Source of the DNA: Vreelandella alkaliphila
GTDB lineage: Bacteria > Pseudomonadota > Gammaproteobacteria > Pseudomonadales > Halomonadaceae
NCBI RefSeq assembly: GCF_016107625.1
Contig: NZ_JABASV010000016.1
Location: forward strand, 1 to 62,702
DNA length: 62,702 nucleotides
Direction: 5' to 3'
The notes under the pieces are model-generated. The model ran no database searches, was not told where the DNA came from, and saw only the letters and a program-made list of their open reading frames with translations. The position numbers and the translations under genes were made by a program. Below, one piece after another: positions 17,896-27,869 of the stretch; position 1 is the stretch's first letter, and the number at the start of each line of letters is the position of its first letter.

Positions 17896-18948
17896 TTACA
17901 AATGGTGTTTTAGCGGTATCCAGCGGCGTTGGCGGTGGCTGTCTAGGCCAGCTTCCAAGAGCGTCATGTTGCGTAGCGCATCGTCAATATCAACAGGCAG
18001 CGGCGTTTTATCGCGGATCGCGACGGCCACGCCTTGATAGTAAGCCAGGTAGTCACCCGCCTGGGTAGCATGCTCGTGACGCACTAGCGGTGCCTCTTCT
18101 CCGTCGCCCTCGCGAAGGGTCAGCGTACCAGGGGAGTCAGCACCCCAGGCAGGCGTTGGCACTTCTCCCGCTTTTAAGCGATCCTCTTGAGGGTCTAGAC
18201 CGTATTTAAGGTAGCTACCTTTCGTTCCATTAATGCGGAAGCGCGGTGTTGATTCGGCAACCAGCGTGCCAGCGCTGAGGCTAACGCGGCAGCCGTCGTA
18301 CTCCAGCAGCGCTAAAAAGTCATCATCGGCTTTAGCGTCATCTCTGCGCACACCCAGATCTAGCATGATGGCATTTGGCATCCCAAACAGCTCACAAGCT
18401 TGGTCAAGCAAGTGAGGGCCTAGGTCATACCAAATTCCCCCACCTGGTGTGGCTTTTTCGCGCCAGCGGTCACGAACTTCAGGACGAAAACGATCAAAAC
18501 GCGACTCAAGCCCAGTGACACGGCCTAACGTGCCGGCTTCAAGCAGCGCTTTAATAGTAAGGAAGTCACTATCCCAACGGCGGTTATGAAATACCGACAC
18601 CAAACGCTCTTTATCAATCGCCAGCGCTTTTAGCTGCTTGGCTTCTGAAAGTGTGACGGTAAACGGCTTATCGACGACTACGTGTTTACCCGCCATCAAC
18701 GCTGCTTTGGCGAGCGGAAAATGCGTGTCATTAGGTGTAGGGATAACAATTAGATCAATATCGCTACGCTGACATAACGCCAGTGCTTGGCGCTCAACCT
18801 CAACATCCAAGTCAGCATGCACTTTGGCGGCATCGCTAGAGGATACTGCGACTAAATCCAAGCCTTCCGTTGCCTGAATGAGTGGCGCATGAAACGTTTT
18901 ACTCGCAAATCCATAGCCAACGAGGCCAACGTTGATAATCGCCTTCAT
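17896..18948 (-). CDS. Gfo/Idh/MocA family oxidoreductase (YdgJ-like)
   Basis: NAD(P)-dependent dehydrogenase of unknown substrate. The N-terminal Rossmann motif is VGLVGYGFASKTFHAPLI, then IPTPNDTHFPLAKAAL and the family's GKHVVVDKPF with the conserved lysine. The C-terminal domain has GGGIWYDLGPHLLDQA with the catalytic-type histidine. These segments closely match E. coli YdgJ. The start MKAIINVGLVGYG has AAGGA five bases upstream, giving 350 residues (YdgJ 346). It is followed by the repeat-bearing spacer. The ilvD terminator lies between it and ilvD, so it is probably transcribed alone. Confidence 0.88.
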   Translation of the reverse strand: MKAIINVGLVGYGFASKTFHAPLIQATEGLDLVAVSSSDAAKVHADLDVEVERQALALCQRSDIDLIVIPTPNDTHFPLAKAALMAGKHVVVDKPFTVTLSEAKQLKALAIDKERLVSVFHNRRWDSDFLTIKALLEAGTLGRVTGLESRFDRFRPEVRDRWREKATPGGGIWYDLGPHLLDQACELFGMPNAIMLDLGVRRDDAKADDDFLALLEYDGCRVSLSAGTLVAESTPRFRINGTKGSYLKYGLDPQEDRLKAGEVPTPAWGADSPGTLTLREGDGEEAPLVRHEHATQAGDYLAYYQGVAVAIRDKTPLPVDIDDALRNMTLLEAGLDSHRQRRWIPLKHHL

Positions 18949-19013
18949 TACATTCCTTAGTCGTTTTGACGGTTTGCATTGGGCATAAAGCAGCTCACAT
19001 AAAGCAATCCACA

Positions 19014-19044
19014 TAAAACAGCCCGCTTTGCACGGGCTGTTTTA
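19014..19044 (-). terminator. Rho-independent terminator of ilvD
   Basis: AAAACAGCCCG (19015-19025) / CGGGCTGTTTT (19033-19043), a perfect 11-bp stem 15 bp past the ilvD stop, ending TTTTATG on the minus strand. Confidence 0.88.
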
Positions 19045-19058
19045 CATAGTACCTACAC

Positions 19059-20903
19059 CTAGTCGAGCTTGGAAAGGTCGCGAACCGCACCTTTGTCTGC
19101 TGACGTGGCCAGCAATGCGTAGGCTTTCAGTGCGGGAGTTACCTTACGAGGCCGCTGCTCGACGGGCTTCCAGGCGTCTTTGCCTTTAGCTTCCATTGCC
19201 TCGCGACGCTTCGCTAATACTGAATCAGGTAGTTGCACGTTAATCGTACGGTTGGGAATATCAATCAGAATGGTATCGCCCTGCTCAACCAAACCAATCG
19301 CGCCACCTGCCGCCGCTTCGGGGGAAACATGACCAATGGAAAGCCCAGAAGTCCCGCCAGAGAAGCGGCCATCCGTCAACAATGCACAGGCCTTACCCAG
19401 CCCTTTGGATTTTAAGTACGAGGTCGGATAGAGCATTTCCTGCATGCCAGGACCGCCTTTAGGGCCTTCGTAGCGAATGACCACTACATCGCCCTCTTTG
19501 ACCTTACCGTCCAATACATTGGCCACTGCTTGATCTTGGGACTCAACGACGTGGGCTTTGCCTTCGAACACGAGAATCGAATCGTCAACGCCTGCCGTTT
19601 TAACCACGCAACCATCGAGGGCGATGTTGCCGTAAAGCACAGCCAAACCGCCTTCTGTTGAGAACGCATGCGCTAGGTCGCGAATACAACCGGTAGCACG
19701 ATCGCCATCTAGGCTTGGCCAGCGGGCGCTTTGTGAGAAAGCGGTTTGGGTTGGAATACCACCAGGGCCTGCTTTAAAGAACTCGACCACCTCAGCGTTT
19801 GGCGAGCGCATAATATCCCACTCTTCCAGCGCCGCTTTTAGGCTATCGCCGTAAACAGTTGGCACTGACGTGTCCAGCACTCCCGCACGATCCAGTTCGC
19901 CCAGAATAGCCATAATTCCACCCGCACGGTGAACATCTTCGATATGGTATTTCTGGGTATTGGGTGCCACCTTACATAGCTGCGGCACTTCCCTAGAGAG
20001 CCGATCAATATCCGCCATGGAGAAGTCGACTTCCGCTTCTTGGGCCGCCGCCAGCAAATGCAAAATTGTATTCGTAGATCCGCCCATGGCGATATCTAAC
20101 GTCATAGCATTTTTGAACGCTGCTTTGTTACCAATCGCACGGGGCAGCAGGTGGGCTTCTTCGCCTTCATAGTAGCGCTTGGCCAGCTCTACAATGCGAT
20201 GGCCAGCGGTTTCAAACAGGCGCCGACGGTCTGAATGGGTCGCCAGCACGGTACCATTACCAGGTAGCGCTAAGCCTAATGCTTCCATTAGACAGTTCAT
20301 CGAGTTAGCGGTAAACATACCCGAGCAACTGCCGCAGGTGGGGCAAGCACTGCGCTCGACTTCAGCCAGAGTTTCATCATCAACGCTATCGTCAGCCGCC
20401 ATAACCATGGCGTCGACCAGATCTAGGCCGTGATCTAGCAGCTTGGTTTTACCCGCTTCCATGGGCCCACCCGAAACAAAAATGACCGGAATATTGAGGC
20501 GCATAGCAGCCATCAACATCCCAGGGGTAATTTTGTCGCAGTTGGAAATACACACTAGCGCGTCGGCACAGTGGGCATTACACATGTACTCAACGCTATC
20601 AGCGATAATATCGCGGCTGGGCAGCGAATAGAGCATGCCGTCGTGCCCCATAGCGATGCCATCATCTACCGCTATGGTGTTGAACTCTTTAGCCACACCG
20701 CCGGCTTTTTCAATTTCACGGGCGACCAATTGGCCCATGTCTTTTAAGTGAACATGGCCCGGTACAAACTGGGTAAACGAGTTCGCAACCGCAATAATAG
20801 GCTTATGGAAGTCGTCGTCTTTCATACCTGTAGCGCGCCAAAGGGCGCGGGCGCCGGCCATATTACGGCCGGCGGTGGTCGTACGGGAGCGATACTCGGG
20901 CAT
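19059..20903 (-). CDS. ilvD: Dihydroxy-acid dehydratase
   Basis: Third common step of isoleucine and valine synthesis: dehydrates dihydroxy acids to 2-keto acids with an iron-sulfur cluster. Cluster cysteines are seen in [12 protein letters not shown] and [21 protein letters not shown]. The C-terminal active region is [33 protein letters not shown] is the family start, with GAGG five bases upstream, giving 614 residues (616 in E. coli). It stands alone with its own terminator, away from other ilv genes. Confidence 0.96.
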   Translation of the reverse strand: MPEYRSRTTTAGRNMAGARALWRATGMKDDDFHKPIIAVANSFTQFVPGHVHLKDMGQLVAREIEKAGGVAKEFNTIAVDDGIAMGHDGMLYSLPSRDIIADSVEYMCNAHCADALVCISNCDKITPGMLMAAMRLNIPVIFVSGGPMEAGKTKLLDHGLDLVDAMVMAADDSVDDETLAEVERSACPTCGSCSGMFTANSMNCLMEALGLALPGNGTVLATHSDRRRLFETAGHRIVELAKRYYEGEEAHLLPRAIGNKAAFKNAMTLDIAMGGSTNTILHLLAAAQEAEVDFSMADIDRLSREVPQLCKVAPNTQKYHIEDVHRAGGIMAILGELDRAGVLDTSVPTVYGDSLKAALEEWDIMRSPNAEVVEFFKAGPGGIPTQTAFSQSARWPSLDGDRATGCIRDLAHAFSTEGGLAVLYGNIALDGCVVKTAGVDDSILVFEGKAHVVESQDQAVANVLDGKVKEGDVVVIRYEGPKGGPGMQEMLYPTSYLKSKGLGKACALLTDGRFSGGTSGLSIGHVSPEAAAGGAIGLVEQGDTILIDIPNRTINVQLPDSVLAKRREAMEAKGKDAWKPVEQRPRKVTPALKAYALLATSADKGAVRDLSKLD

Positions 20904-21042
20904 GGTGTCCTCTTCTACATCTTTATCGTGGCCTACCGCATTCTTGGCGACAGGCAAGTGAATCCAGCGGCCTTAGATTGTGGCATGAGCGCACCGTGGA
21001 GACTAGATGGTGAGAGCAACCTCCCTTCCCAATTTGTCAGAG

Positions 21043-23202
21043 TTAAAACGTCTCCCACTGTGCAGAGTGATCTTGACTAGCCACTTCTCTTGCCGCAGCG
21101 CCTGAAGGCAGTTTCAGTGATGCTTTACGCTGCGCTTGATTAACCTGCTGTAGCTTTTCCCGGGCAGAGTGAATATTTTCTTCCTGGGCGCCTTCCAGAC
21201 GGAAGGCATCCACTACATTCGCTAGCTCAAACGTCTCTAGCGCTAAATTATCCGCAGAGGCCGCGATGGTTTGTACTTTGGTGGCGTTTTGCTGAGTCAC
21301 ATTATCCATTTCAGCAATCGCGGAATTAATTTGGCCAATACCGCTGCTTTGCTCGCTTGAGGCGGTGCTAATCGACTCCATCAGCTCACTGACACGGCTG
21401 ACCTGCTGCATCACATTATCGATGGCTCGCTCAGCTTGCTCGACCGCGCCACGGCCGCCACTGACCTCTTGCGTCGTACTTTCAATCATCTTGCGAATTT
21501 CTTGGGCCGCATCAGCACTACGGCTCGCCAAGTTACGCACTTCACTAGCTACTACCGCAAAGCCTCGACCATGCTCTCCAGCACGTGCAGCTTCGACCGA
21601 TGCATTGAGTGCCAGGATATTCGTTTGGAAAGCGATTCCGTCAATGACGCCAATCATCTCCGCCATTTTTTCAGCACTTTGGGCAATACGCTGCATTCTT
21701 GCGACCAACTGCTGCATTTGCTCTCGGGTATCGCGGGTGCTTGAGGCATTCTGCACCGCCAGCTCCGTCGCTTGGCGAGCATTCTCAGTATTTTGCTGCA
21801 CCGTGGACGTCATTTCTTCCATACTAGAGGCCGTTTGCTGCAGTGATGACGCCTGCTGCTCGGTGCGAGAAGCAAGCTCTTCATTTTCAGCGGCAATTTG
21901 CTGAACAGCAGGCGTGACAACCGACACTCGATGTTCTACATCACCGACAATACTCGCCAAGCTAAAGCGCATGGTATCCAACGAATAGAGCAACTCGCCC
22001 AGCTCGTCTTTCGTTTCACGACGTTCGCGAGCAGCCAAATTACCTGCTGCAATCTGAAAAGTAATATGTCGCGCCCCTTCTACGCTGCGCAACACTGACC
22101 TTAGAATTACGGTACTGAGACCTACCATCAACAGCAAACCAATGACCATCAACACCACTTGAGCAATCAACATTTGCTGGCGTCCCTGCTGAGCCTGACC
22201 CACCAGCGCTTCAGCATTTGCTCGCTCATCGCTAACTAACTGGCTACTGCTCTCTCTTAGCTGCTCTGTGGTAGGTTGTACACCGTCGTTAAAGGCTTCG
22301 AAAGCGGCAAAGCCATTTGCGTCACTGACCGCCGTCATCGTGGTATCGACACTGTTTACCCAGGTCGCTAATCTTGCACTAAAAGCTTGCAGACGCTCAG
22401 AATCGGCATTGCTGTCAGTAAGATACTCGTTCCAAAGCGTTTGTATTGATTGAGAATATTCGCTAATTGATGCGGCAACTGCATCAACATCAACCCGCCG
22501 AGGGTTACGAACAGCAGGTTCCAACTGAGTTACAACCTGTCCGATTTGGCGGTCTATTCGCTGAAGATTGGCGACGGCTTCTAGCCCTGAGCGATTTAAC
22601 GTATCGAGACGCTCACCAGAAACCATTAAGCCGTACATCCCTAGGCCGCCTGCCAATCCCATTAGAATAATGGAGGCTACGACCATACCCGTTAACTTAG
22701 CTTTTAGGCTATTAAACTGAAAGCGAGCAAAAAAGCCTCCCACACCACGGCGCCTTAGCGCCCCTTGCGCCAGCGTGTAGCGGCGAGATTTACCTTTTTC
22801 GCGTATTTCTTTATAGACGGTTTCTGCCAGCGCAATACTTTGAGCTGGGGCTTTGCGCCGCAACGAGGTATACCCTACGATGCGATCGCCATCCCTGAGC
22901 GGTGCTACGCTAGCTGTGACCCAATAATGATCACCATTTTTACGACGATTTTTGACCGTACCCTGCCAGCTCGCACCTGACTTAATCGTCTTCCAGAAAT
23001 CTGCATAAGCTGCTTCCGGCATATCCGGGTGGCGAATTAGATTGTGAGGGCTTCCCATCAATTCATCACGGGTATAGCCGCTGACCTCGACAAACGCTGC
23101 GTTAGCGTAGGTCACATTGCCCTTCAAATCGGAACGTGAAATCAGCACAGTCTCATCGTCAAGCGTGTACTCACGCTGAGTGACGGGTTGGTTGTTGCGC
23201 AT
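21043..23202 (-). CDS. Methyl-accepting chemotaxis protein with N-terminal PAS domain (Aer-like)
   Basis: Chemoreceptor. The cytoplasmic N-terminus is an Aer-type PAS domain (about 15-115: DLKGNVTYANAAFVEVSGY, NLIRHPDMP, GYTSLRRK). TM1 is at about 169-195 and a periplasmic helical sensor of about 150 residues follows. TM2 is at about 344-370, then a HAMP and a signalling domain with the hairpin tip EMIGVIDGIAFQTNILALNA. The C-terminus ends in QWETF, the xWxxF pentapeptide that tethers CheR and CheB in high-abundance receptors. Unlike E. coli Aer it has a true periplasmic domain, so it may sense both a small ligand and, through PAS, redox state. No che genes are adjacent. Confidence 0.93.
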   Translation of the reverse strand: MRNNQPVTQREYTLDDETVLISRSDLKGNVTYANAAFVEVSGYTRDELMGSPHNLIRHPDMPEAAYADFWKTIKSGASWQGTVKNRRKNGDHYWVTASVAPLRDGDRIVGYTSLRRKAPAQSIALAETVYKEIREKGKSRRYTLAQGALRRRGVGGFFARFQFNSLKAKLTGMVVASIILMGLAGGLGMYGLMVSGERLDTLNRSGLEAVANLQRIDRQIGQVVTQLEPAVRNPRRVDVDAVAASISEYSQSIQTLWNEYLTDSNADSERLQAFSARLATWVNSVDTTMTAVSDANGFAAFEAFNDGVQPTTEQLRESSSQLVSDERANAEALVGQAQQGRQQMLIAQVVLMVIGLLLMVGLSTVILRSVLRSVEGARHITFQIAAGNLAARERRETKDELGELLYSLDTMRFSLASIVGDVEHRVSVVTPAVQQIAAENEELASRTEQQASSLQQTASSMEEMTSTVQQNTENARQATELAVQNASSTRDTREQMQQLVARMQRIAQSAEKMAEMIGVIDGIAFQTNILALNASVEAARAGEHGRGFAVVASEVRNLASRSADAAQEIRKMIESTTQEVSGGRGAVEQAERAIDNVMQQVSRVSELMESISTASSEQSSGIGQINSAIAEMDNVTQQNATKVQTIAASADNLALETFELANVVDAFRLEGAQEENIHSAREKLQQVNQAQRKASLKLPSGAAAREVASQDHSAQWETF

Positions 23203-23285
23203 GCAGAGGCTCCCTAGGGGACTTTTAATTTTGATTTGCCTCTATTATCACTTGCTGCAAGGGAATTTAACCTCTGAATAACCCT

Positions 23286-23314
23286 AAAAAAACGCCGCAC
23301 TCTTTGGTGCGGCG
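23286..23314 (-). terminator. Rho-independent terminator of lon-like gene
   Basis: CGCCGCAC (23293-23300) / GTGCGGCG (23307-23314), an 8-bp stem followed by seven T on the minus strand, 39 bp past the stop. Confidence 0.88.
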
Positions 23315-23352
23315 GCTTAACTAAACGGTTGTTTAACGATCGATTGAAGCGC

Positions 23353-25812
23353 CTACGTGAAGACCACATTGGCCACATCACGATAGCGGTTTGCAAAATG
23401 CACCGTCATTCCCTCTTTCAAGTAATCGGGAAGCTCTTCGTAATCACGCTTATTAGCTTCTGGTAGTATCACCTCAAAAATATCGCTGCGGCGTGCGGCA
23501 ATAATTTTCTCTCGAATTCCCCCCACCGGTAAGACTTGCCCGGTTAAGGTCAATTCACCGGTCATTGCCAAGGGTCGGTTAATCGCCTGATGCTTGGCCA
23601 GCGAAAGCAACGCCGTAGTCATTGTGACCCCTGCCGACGGGCCGTCTTTGGGTGTCGCCCCTTCGGGCACGTGCAGATGCACAAATGCTGAATCAAAGAA
23701 GTCGGCATCGGCACCATACTCTTGCAAGTGACCCAGCGTGTAGCTATAGGCAATATTGGCGGACTCCTTCATCACATCGCCAAGCTTGCCGGTGAGTTTA
23801 AAACCGCGATCCAGAGCATGAACTTTGCCCGCCTCAATAGGCAGTGTTGCGCCTCCCATGGAGGTCCAGGCAAGCCCGGTAACAACGCCTTCGCCTTTCA
23901 GCACTTTCTCTTTGCGGAATAGCGGTGCTCCCAGGAACTTTTCCAGGTTTTTAACCGATATTTTTACCGTTTCCAGCTGCTCTTCCAGCAGCTTTACGGC
24001 TGCCTTGCGAACAATACGATGCAGCTGTTTTTCAAGCTGACGAACACCTGCCTCACGGGCATAGCCGTCAATAACCTGCTTGAGCGCGGCATCCGTTAAG
24101 TTAATACGCTTCTTAGGCAGGTTGTCGCGTTTCAACAGCTTCGGCCATAGGTGGTGCTTAGCGATCTGTAGCTTTTCTTCCGCGATATACCCAGAAAGGC
24201 GAATCTGCTCCATACGGTCAAGCAACGGCCCTGGGATAGAGTCCAGCGTATTCGCGGTGCACAAGAACAGCACTTTGGATAGGTCCATGCGCACATCGAG
24301 ATAGTGATCCAGGAAATCGACGTTTTGCTCTGGGTCTAACACTTCAAGCAGCGCTGACGCGGGGTCGCCCTGGAATGATTGGCCCAGCTTATCAATCTCA
24401 TCGAGCATAATCACAGGGTTCTCGACTTCGACTTCTTTAAAGGCCTGGACTAGTTTGCCGGGCATTGCGCCAACGTAAGTACGACGATGACCTTTAATTT
24501 CAGCCTCATCGCGCATCCCGCCCACAGAAAAACGATAAAACTCACGGCCCAGTGCTTCAGCAATAGAGCGCCCAATCGAAGTTTTACCGACCCCGGGAGG
24601 GCCGACCAGCAGCACAATCGAGCCACCTACATCGCCTTTGAAAGTACCTTCGGCAAGAAACTCAATAATCCGCTCTTTCACATCTTGTAAGCCGTCGTGA
24701 TCGCGGTTGAGAACTTCCCTGGCATGAGCCAAGTCAAGCTTGTCCTGGCTGGTAACGCCCCAAGGCAACGAGGTGAGCCAATCAAGATAGTTACGAGTAG
24801 TGCCGTACTCTGGCGAGCCGGTTTCTAGCACGCTGAGCTTATTGAGTTCATCGTCAATACGCGCTTGGACGCGTTCTGGCACCACCAGTGACTCTAGGCG
24901 GTTCCTAAACGTATCGACGTCGTTTTCACGGTCGTCTTTGGAAATACCCAGTTCACGCTGAATAACCTTAAGCTGCTCACGCAAGAAAAATTCTCGCTGC
25001 CGCTCCTGCATCTGAGCATTTACCTGCTCACTGATCTCGCTTTGCAACTGTGCAACATCGATTTCTTTGCGTAGCAGAGGGAGAACTTTATGCATACGCT
25101 CAGCCACCGACAGCGTGGCGAGTACATCCTGCAGCTCAGGGCCTTTGGCAGATGTGATAGCGGCTGCAAAGTCAGTTAGCGGACCGGGCTCATGAGGACT
25201 AAAGCGATTGAGGTAATGTTTAAGCTCTTCGCCATAAAGTGGGTTAATCGGCAGCAACTCTTTGATGCCGTTAATAATGGCCATCGCATAAGCGCGGGTT
25301 TCTTCGTTTTCAGCGTCGACTGGTTCTTTGGGATAGCTTACTTCCACCAGATAAGGCGGCTCTTTAGACAGCCAGCGCTGAATTTTAAAACGCCTAACCC
25401 CCTGAGCGATAAACTGGATCTGTTGATCTTCGCTCTGGAGTTTATGTACTTTGACCGCCGTGCCAATCTCAGGAAAATCGTTGTAATCCAACGACTCAAC
25501 ACCTTGTTCGCCAACAAAGGCAACGCCTATGGTGTGGTGCGGGGTATTACCTACCCGACGCATGGTTTCTTCCCAGCGCTCGCGGTTGATGACCAGCGGC
25601 TGTACCTGAGCGGGAAAGAATGGCCGGTTATGAATCGGCAATAAATAGATGCGCTCTGGGAGCATATCGCTAGCAGGCACTAACGAATTAACTTTCTCAC
25701 CGTCTGAACGGTGCTCTTCACTGTTCGAGGTATCGTCTTGCGGTGCATCGGACTCATCGTCCGTCTGCCAATCGAGGTGTTCGTGATCGCGGTCGTAATC
25801 CTGGTCGCTCAT
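23353..25812 (-). CDS. lon: ATP-dependent Lon-family protease (variant, second-type Lon)
   Basis: AAA+ serine protease that unfolds and degrades damaged or regulatory proteins. A LON substrate domain covers about 50-260, a coiled coil about 250-310, and the AAA+ domain carries a P-loop GPPGVGKTS near 404 and Walker B VIMLDEID. The protease domain has the Ser-Lys dyad: serine in PKDGPSAGVTM near 725 and lysine in GIREKIIAAR near 766. An acidic N-terminal tail (DQDYDRDHEHLDW...) and the LON-domain opening ERIYLLPIHNRPFFPAQVQPL differ from canonical E. coli Lon. They resemble the second Lon of Pseudomonas (AsrA type). MSDQDYD has GGAGG upstream, giving 819 residues. No clpPX or hup neighbours are present. 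Confidence 0.9.
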   Translation of the reverse strand: MSDQDYDRDHEHLDWQTDDESDAPQDDTSNSEEHRSDGEKVNSLVPASDMLPERIYLLPIHNRPFFPAQVQPLVINRERWEETMRRVGNTPHHTIGVAFVGEQGVESLDYNDFPEIGTAVKVHKLQSEDQQIQFIAQGVRRFKIQRWLSKEPPYLVEVSYPKEPVDAENEETRAYAMAIINGIKELLPINPLYGEELKHYLNRFSPHEPGPLTDFAAAITSAKGPELQDVLATLSVAERMHKVLPLLRKEIDVAQLQSEISEQVNAQMQERQREFFLREQLKVIQRELGISKDDRENDVDTFRNRLESLVVPERVQARIDDELNKLSVLETGSPEYGTTRNYLDWLTSLPWGVTSQDKLDLAHAREVLNRDHDGLQDVKERIIEFLAEGTFKGDVGGSIVLLVGPPGVGKTSIGRSIAEALGREFYRFSVGGMRDEAEIKGHRRTYVGAMPGKLVQAFKEVEVENPVIMLDEIDKLGQSFQGDPASALLEVLDPEQNVDFLDHYLDVRMDLSKVLFLCTANTLDSIPGPLLDRMEQIRLSGYIAEEKLQIAKHHLWPKLLKRDNLPKKRINLTDAALKQVIDGYAREAGVRQLEKQLHRIVRKAAVKLLEEQLETVKISVKNLEKFLGAPLFRKEKVLKGEGVVTGLAWTSMGGATLPIEAGKVHALDRGFKLTGKLGDVMKESANIAYSYTLGHLQEYGADADFFDSAFVHLHVPEGATPKDGPSAGVTMTTALLSLAKHQAINRPLAMTGELTLTGQVLPVGGIREKIIAARRSDIFEVILPEANKRDYEELPDYLKEGMTVHFANRYRDVANVVFT

Positions 25813-25970
25813 GCGCCCTCCCATAACAGTGACTAGCGGATTGATCCGCTTAGCAATGTCTAAGGAATGTGGGCACAGGGGGTGAACTTCAACCCTTGGC
25901 ACCATTTGTAGCAGTGTATTCGAAGAGTGGTAACAGCTTCAGAGCTCGTCGCTGTTTAGTAGAAAGCATT

Positions 25971-26015
25971 GATGCTCAAAACAGTGATACTCAAAACGGT
26001 AATGCTCAAAACGCT
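25971..26015. repeat. 15-bp tandem repeat, three units
   Basis: GATGCTCAAAACAGT, GATACTCAAAACGGT and AATGCTCAAAACGCT run head to tail immediately after the stop of the DUF945 gene, between it and the lon-like gene. Confidence 0.75.
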
Positions 26016-27268
26016 TATGGCCAAAGCTGAGGCATTGGACGTCCATTAACACGCAATTCGCCACGAACAACATCAAACTCTAACTCTTGCGTCCCCAGGG
26101 GTAGACCTAGCCAAAGCGCTGCCACGGTTGGTGCATCGTACCAAGTGAAATCACCATCAACTCGATCCAACCAGCGAGCGCGCTCTTCTGGCTTATCCAG
26201 CCTCGTCATCATAAGCTCATCAAGCCCACGCGCATCAAAAAAGAGCGCACCATCTGCATTAACATTGATACCTAGCAGCGGGCTTTCAATCGCGATCGTT
26301 GTCACGTCTAAACGAGGTGAGTCACTCAACACACCTTTTAAATCAGGGGCTAAACGCACCAGCAGCCCTTCTGCCATTGGTAGGCTAGCGTCGCCCCATG
26401 AGGCTTCTTGCCGCAAACGCAAGATTGTTGCGCGAACAGCATCCGCATTTAAGCGTGAAAGTTCGGCCTCAATCCGACCGCTTAACAAAGGTGTATCGGG
26501 CGCTTCGCTTGGGACGCTCACCTCGCCAATGATCAGTTCGCCATTCAAGCGAAGCTCTTGCTCGTCGAGGACCATGTGGCTGTGAACATCAAGCGGCGAC
26601 ACACGAATATCATAGGCAGGATAGTGAAGTGATAACGACTCAACATGCAGATGGTCACGCTGAGCAAAATGATAGGCATCGTCAATGTAGGTATAACGGC
26701 TTTCAAGAGACGAAGGCCCCATCGTTAATTGAGCGGGACCATCTGTTAGCGTGAGCTGGTCGAGCAGCGCACGCAACCGCCAATCACCAAATACGCCTTC
26801 TAAGCGCATACGGGCACCACGAACCGATAGCTCACGACCATTTTGCTGGATCACAAAAGGGGCAAGTGCCAGACGCAGTTCACTGTGCCCACTTAGCGTA
26901 TGGTAGCGTCCTTGCCAGCGCGGTATAGACGGGGCAGAGACCTCTCCCACGGCTTTTTGCAAAACGCTATCTAAGCGGGGCAGTAGCGTTCCTTCAACGT
27001 CAGTACTTAACGCACCATGACGAGCACGGTAAGTAAGCTCTAACCGCCATGGCCGCCCTAATAAGGGCGATAAAAGCAGTTTTCCCTGAGACGTCAACCA
27101 CCCTTGGCGGCTCTCCGTCCGACTAACCCGCCACTCCCCTCGCGCTTCCAAATCTTCTAATGCTTGACGAAGGCTGCGTTCAAACAAAATGCTTGATAGC
27201 AGTTGTGCCGCCACCCACGCCACCACTAAGGCCGCGAGAATAGGCACGATTAGTCGTTCCTTGCGCAT
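26015..27268 (-). CDS. DUF945 (YdgA-like) family protein
   Basis: Function unknown. One N-terminal membrane anchor (RLIVPILAALVVAWVAAQLL) is followed by about 390 periplasmic residues rich in beta-strands and short of cysteines. The C-terminal strand pattern VVRGELRVNGRPM is typical of DUF945/YdgA proteins. The start MRKERLI is chosen because AAGGAG lies 5 bases before it; a longer frame begins 16 codons upstream. It is probably a single gene. A possible role in the envelope is inferred from the anchor only. Confidence 0.7.
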   Translation of the reverse strand: MRKERLIVPILAALVVAWVAAQLLSSILFERSLRQALEDLEARGEWRVSRTESRQGWLTSQGKLLLSPLLGRPWRLELTYRARHGALSTDVEGTLLPRLDSVLQKAVGEVSAPSIPRWQGRYHTLSGHSELRLALAPFVIQQNGRELSVRGARMRLEGVFGDWRLRALLDQLTLTDGPAQLTMGPSSLESRYTYIDDAYHFAQRDHLHVESLSLHYPAYDIRVSPLDVHSHMVLDEQELRLNGELIIGEVSVPSEAPDTPLLSGRIEAELSRLNADAVRATILRLRQEASWGDASLPMAEGLLVRLAPDLKGVLSDSPRLDVTTIAIESPLLGINVNADGALFFDARGLDELMMTRLDKPEERARWLDRVDGDFTWYDAPTVAALWLGLPLGTQELEFDVVRGELRVNGRPMPQLWP

Positions 27269-27395
27269 GCGATCTCCTTGAACACCCCCACGATTGGAGC
27301 CATTCGCCAACGACATTGCGTGATCAGTTCCCAGTAATTAGCTAAGTCCATTTATTATATAGGTGACCCACCTGCCGGTTTGTGCAGATAGGTTA

Positions 27396-27869
27396 TTAGT
27401 GTAGCCAAAACCATAAATGCATCGTACTCCACGCGTAGATGCCCGCCATAACGTCATCAATCATAATGCCAAATCCCCCGGCAACACGCCGGTCTGCCCA
27501 CCGGATAGGCCACGGTTTGAAGACATCGAAAATACGAAAAACAATGAATCCCCAGAGAGCGGCCTCCCACGAGAAGGGCACTGCCGCCATGGTTATCCAG
27601 TAGCCAACAAACTCATCCCAAACAATACCGGAGTGATCATGCACGCCTAAGTCATGGGAAGTTTTGTCACACAACCACACCCCAACCACAAACGCCACAA
27701 AAACAATGCTGAGATACCAGACCAAAGGGAGGTCGGCCATCATCCAGTAGAATGGGATTGCTGCTAGCGTCCCGAAGGTGCCAGGCGCCCAGGGCACCGC
27801 ACCACTGCCTAGGCCAAAGGCAAAAAAATGGGTTGGCCGACGCCAAACGCTCGCTGGTGCTCGGTTCAT
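27396..27869 (-). CDS. pgpA: Phosphatidylglycerophosphatase A
   Basis: Inner-membrane enzyme that dephosphorylates phosphatidylglycerophosphate in phospholipid synthesis. Family motifs are GSGAVPWAPGTFGTLAA near the N-terminus, HDHSGIVWDEFVG with the acidic metal-site residues, and GFGIMIDDVMAGIYA at the C-terminus. Three or four hydrophobic segments, 157 residues. Its ATG overlaps the thiL stop by 4 bases. It is the last gene of the nrdR-ribD-ribB-ribH-nusB-thiL-pgpA operon. Confidence 0.95.
   Translation of the reverse strand: MNRAPASVWRRPTHFFAFGLGSGAVPWAPGTFGTLAAIPFYWMMADLPLVWYLSIVFVAFVVGVWLCDKTSHDLGVHDHSGIVWDEFVGYWITMAAVPFSWEAALWGFIVFRIFDVFKPWPIRWADRRVAGGFGIMIDDVMAGIYAWSTMHLWFWLH

Noticed and set aside
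25192..25644. 150-codon plus-strand frame antisense to the lon-like gene
   Set aside because: It lies within conserved Lon coding sequence and has no ribosome site.
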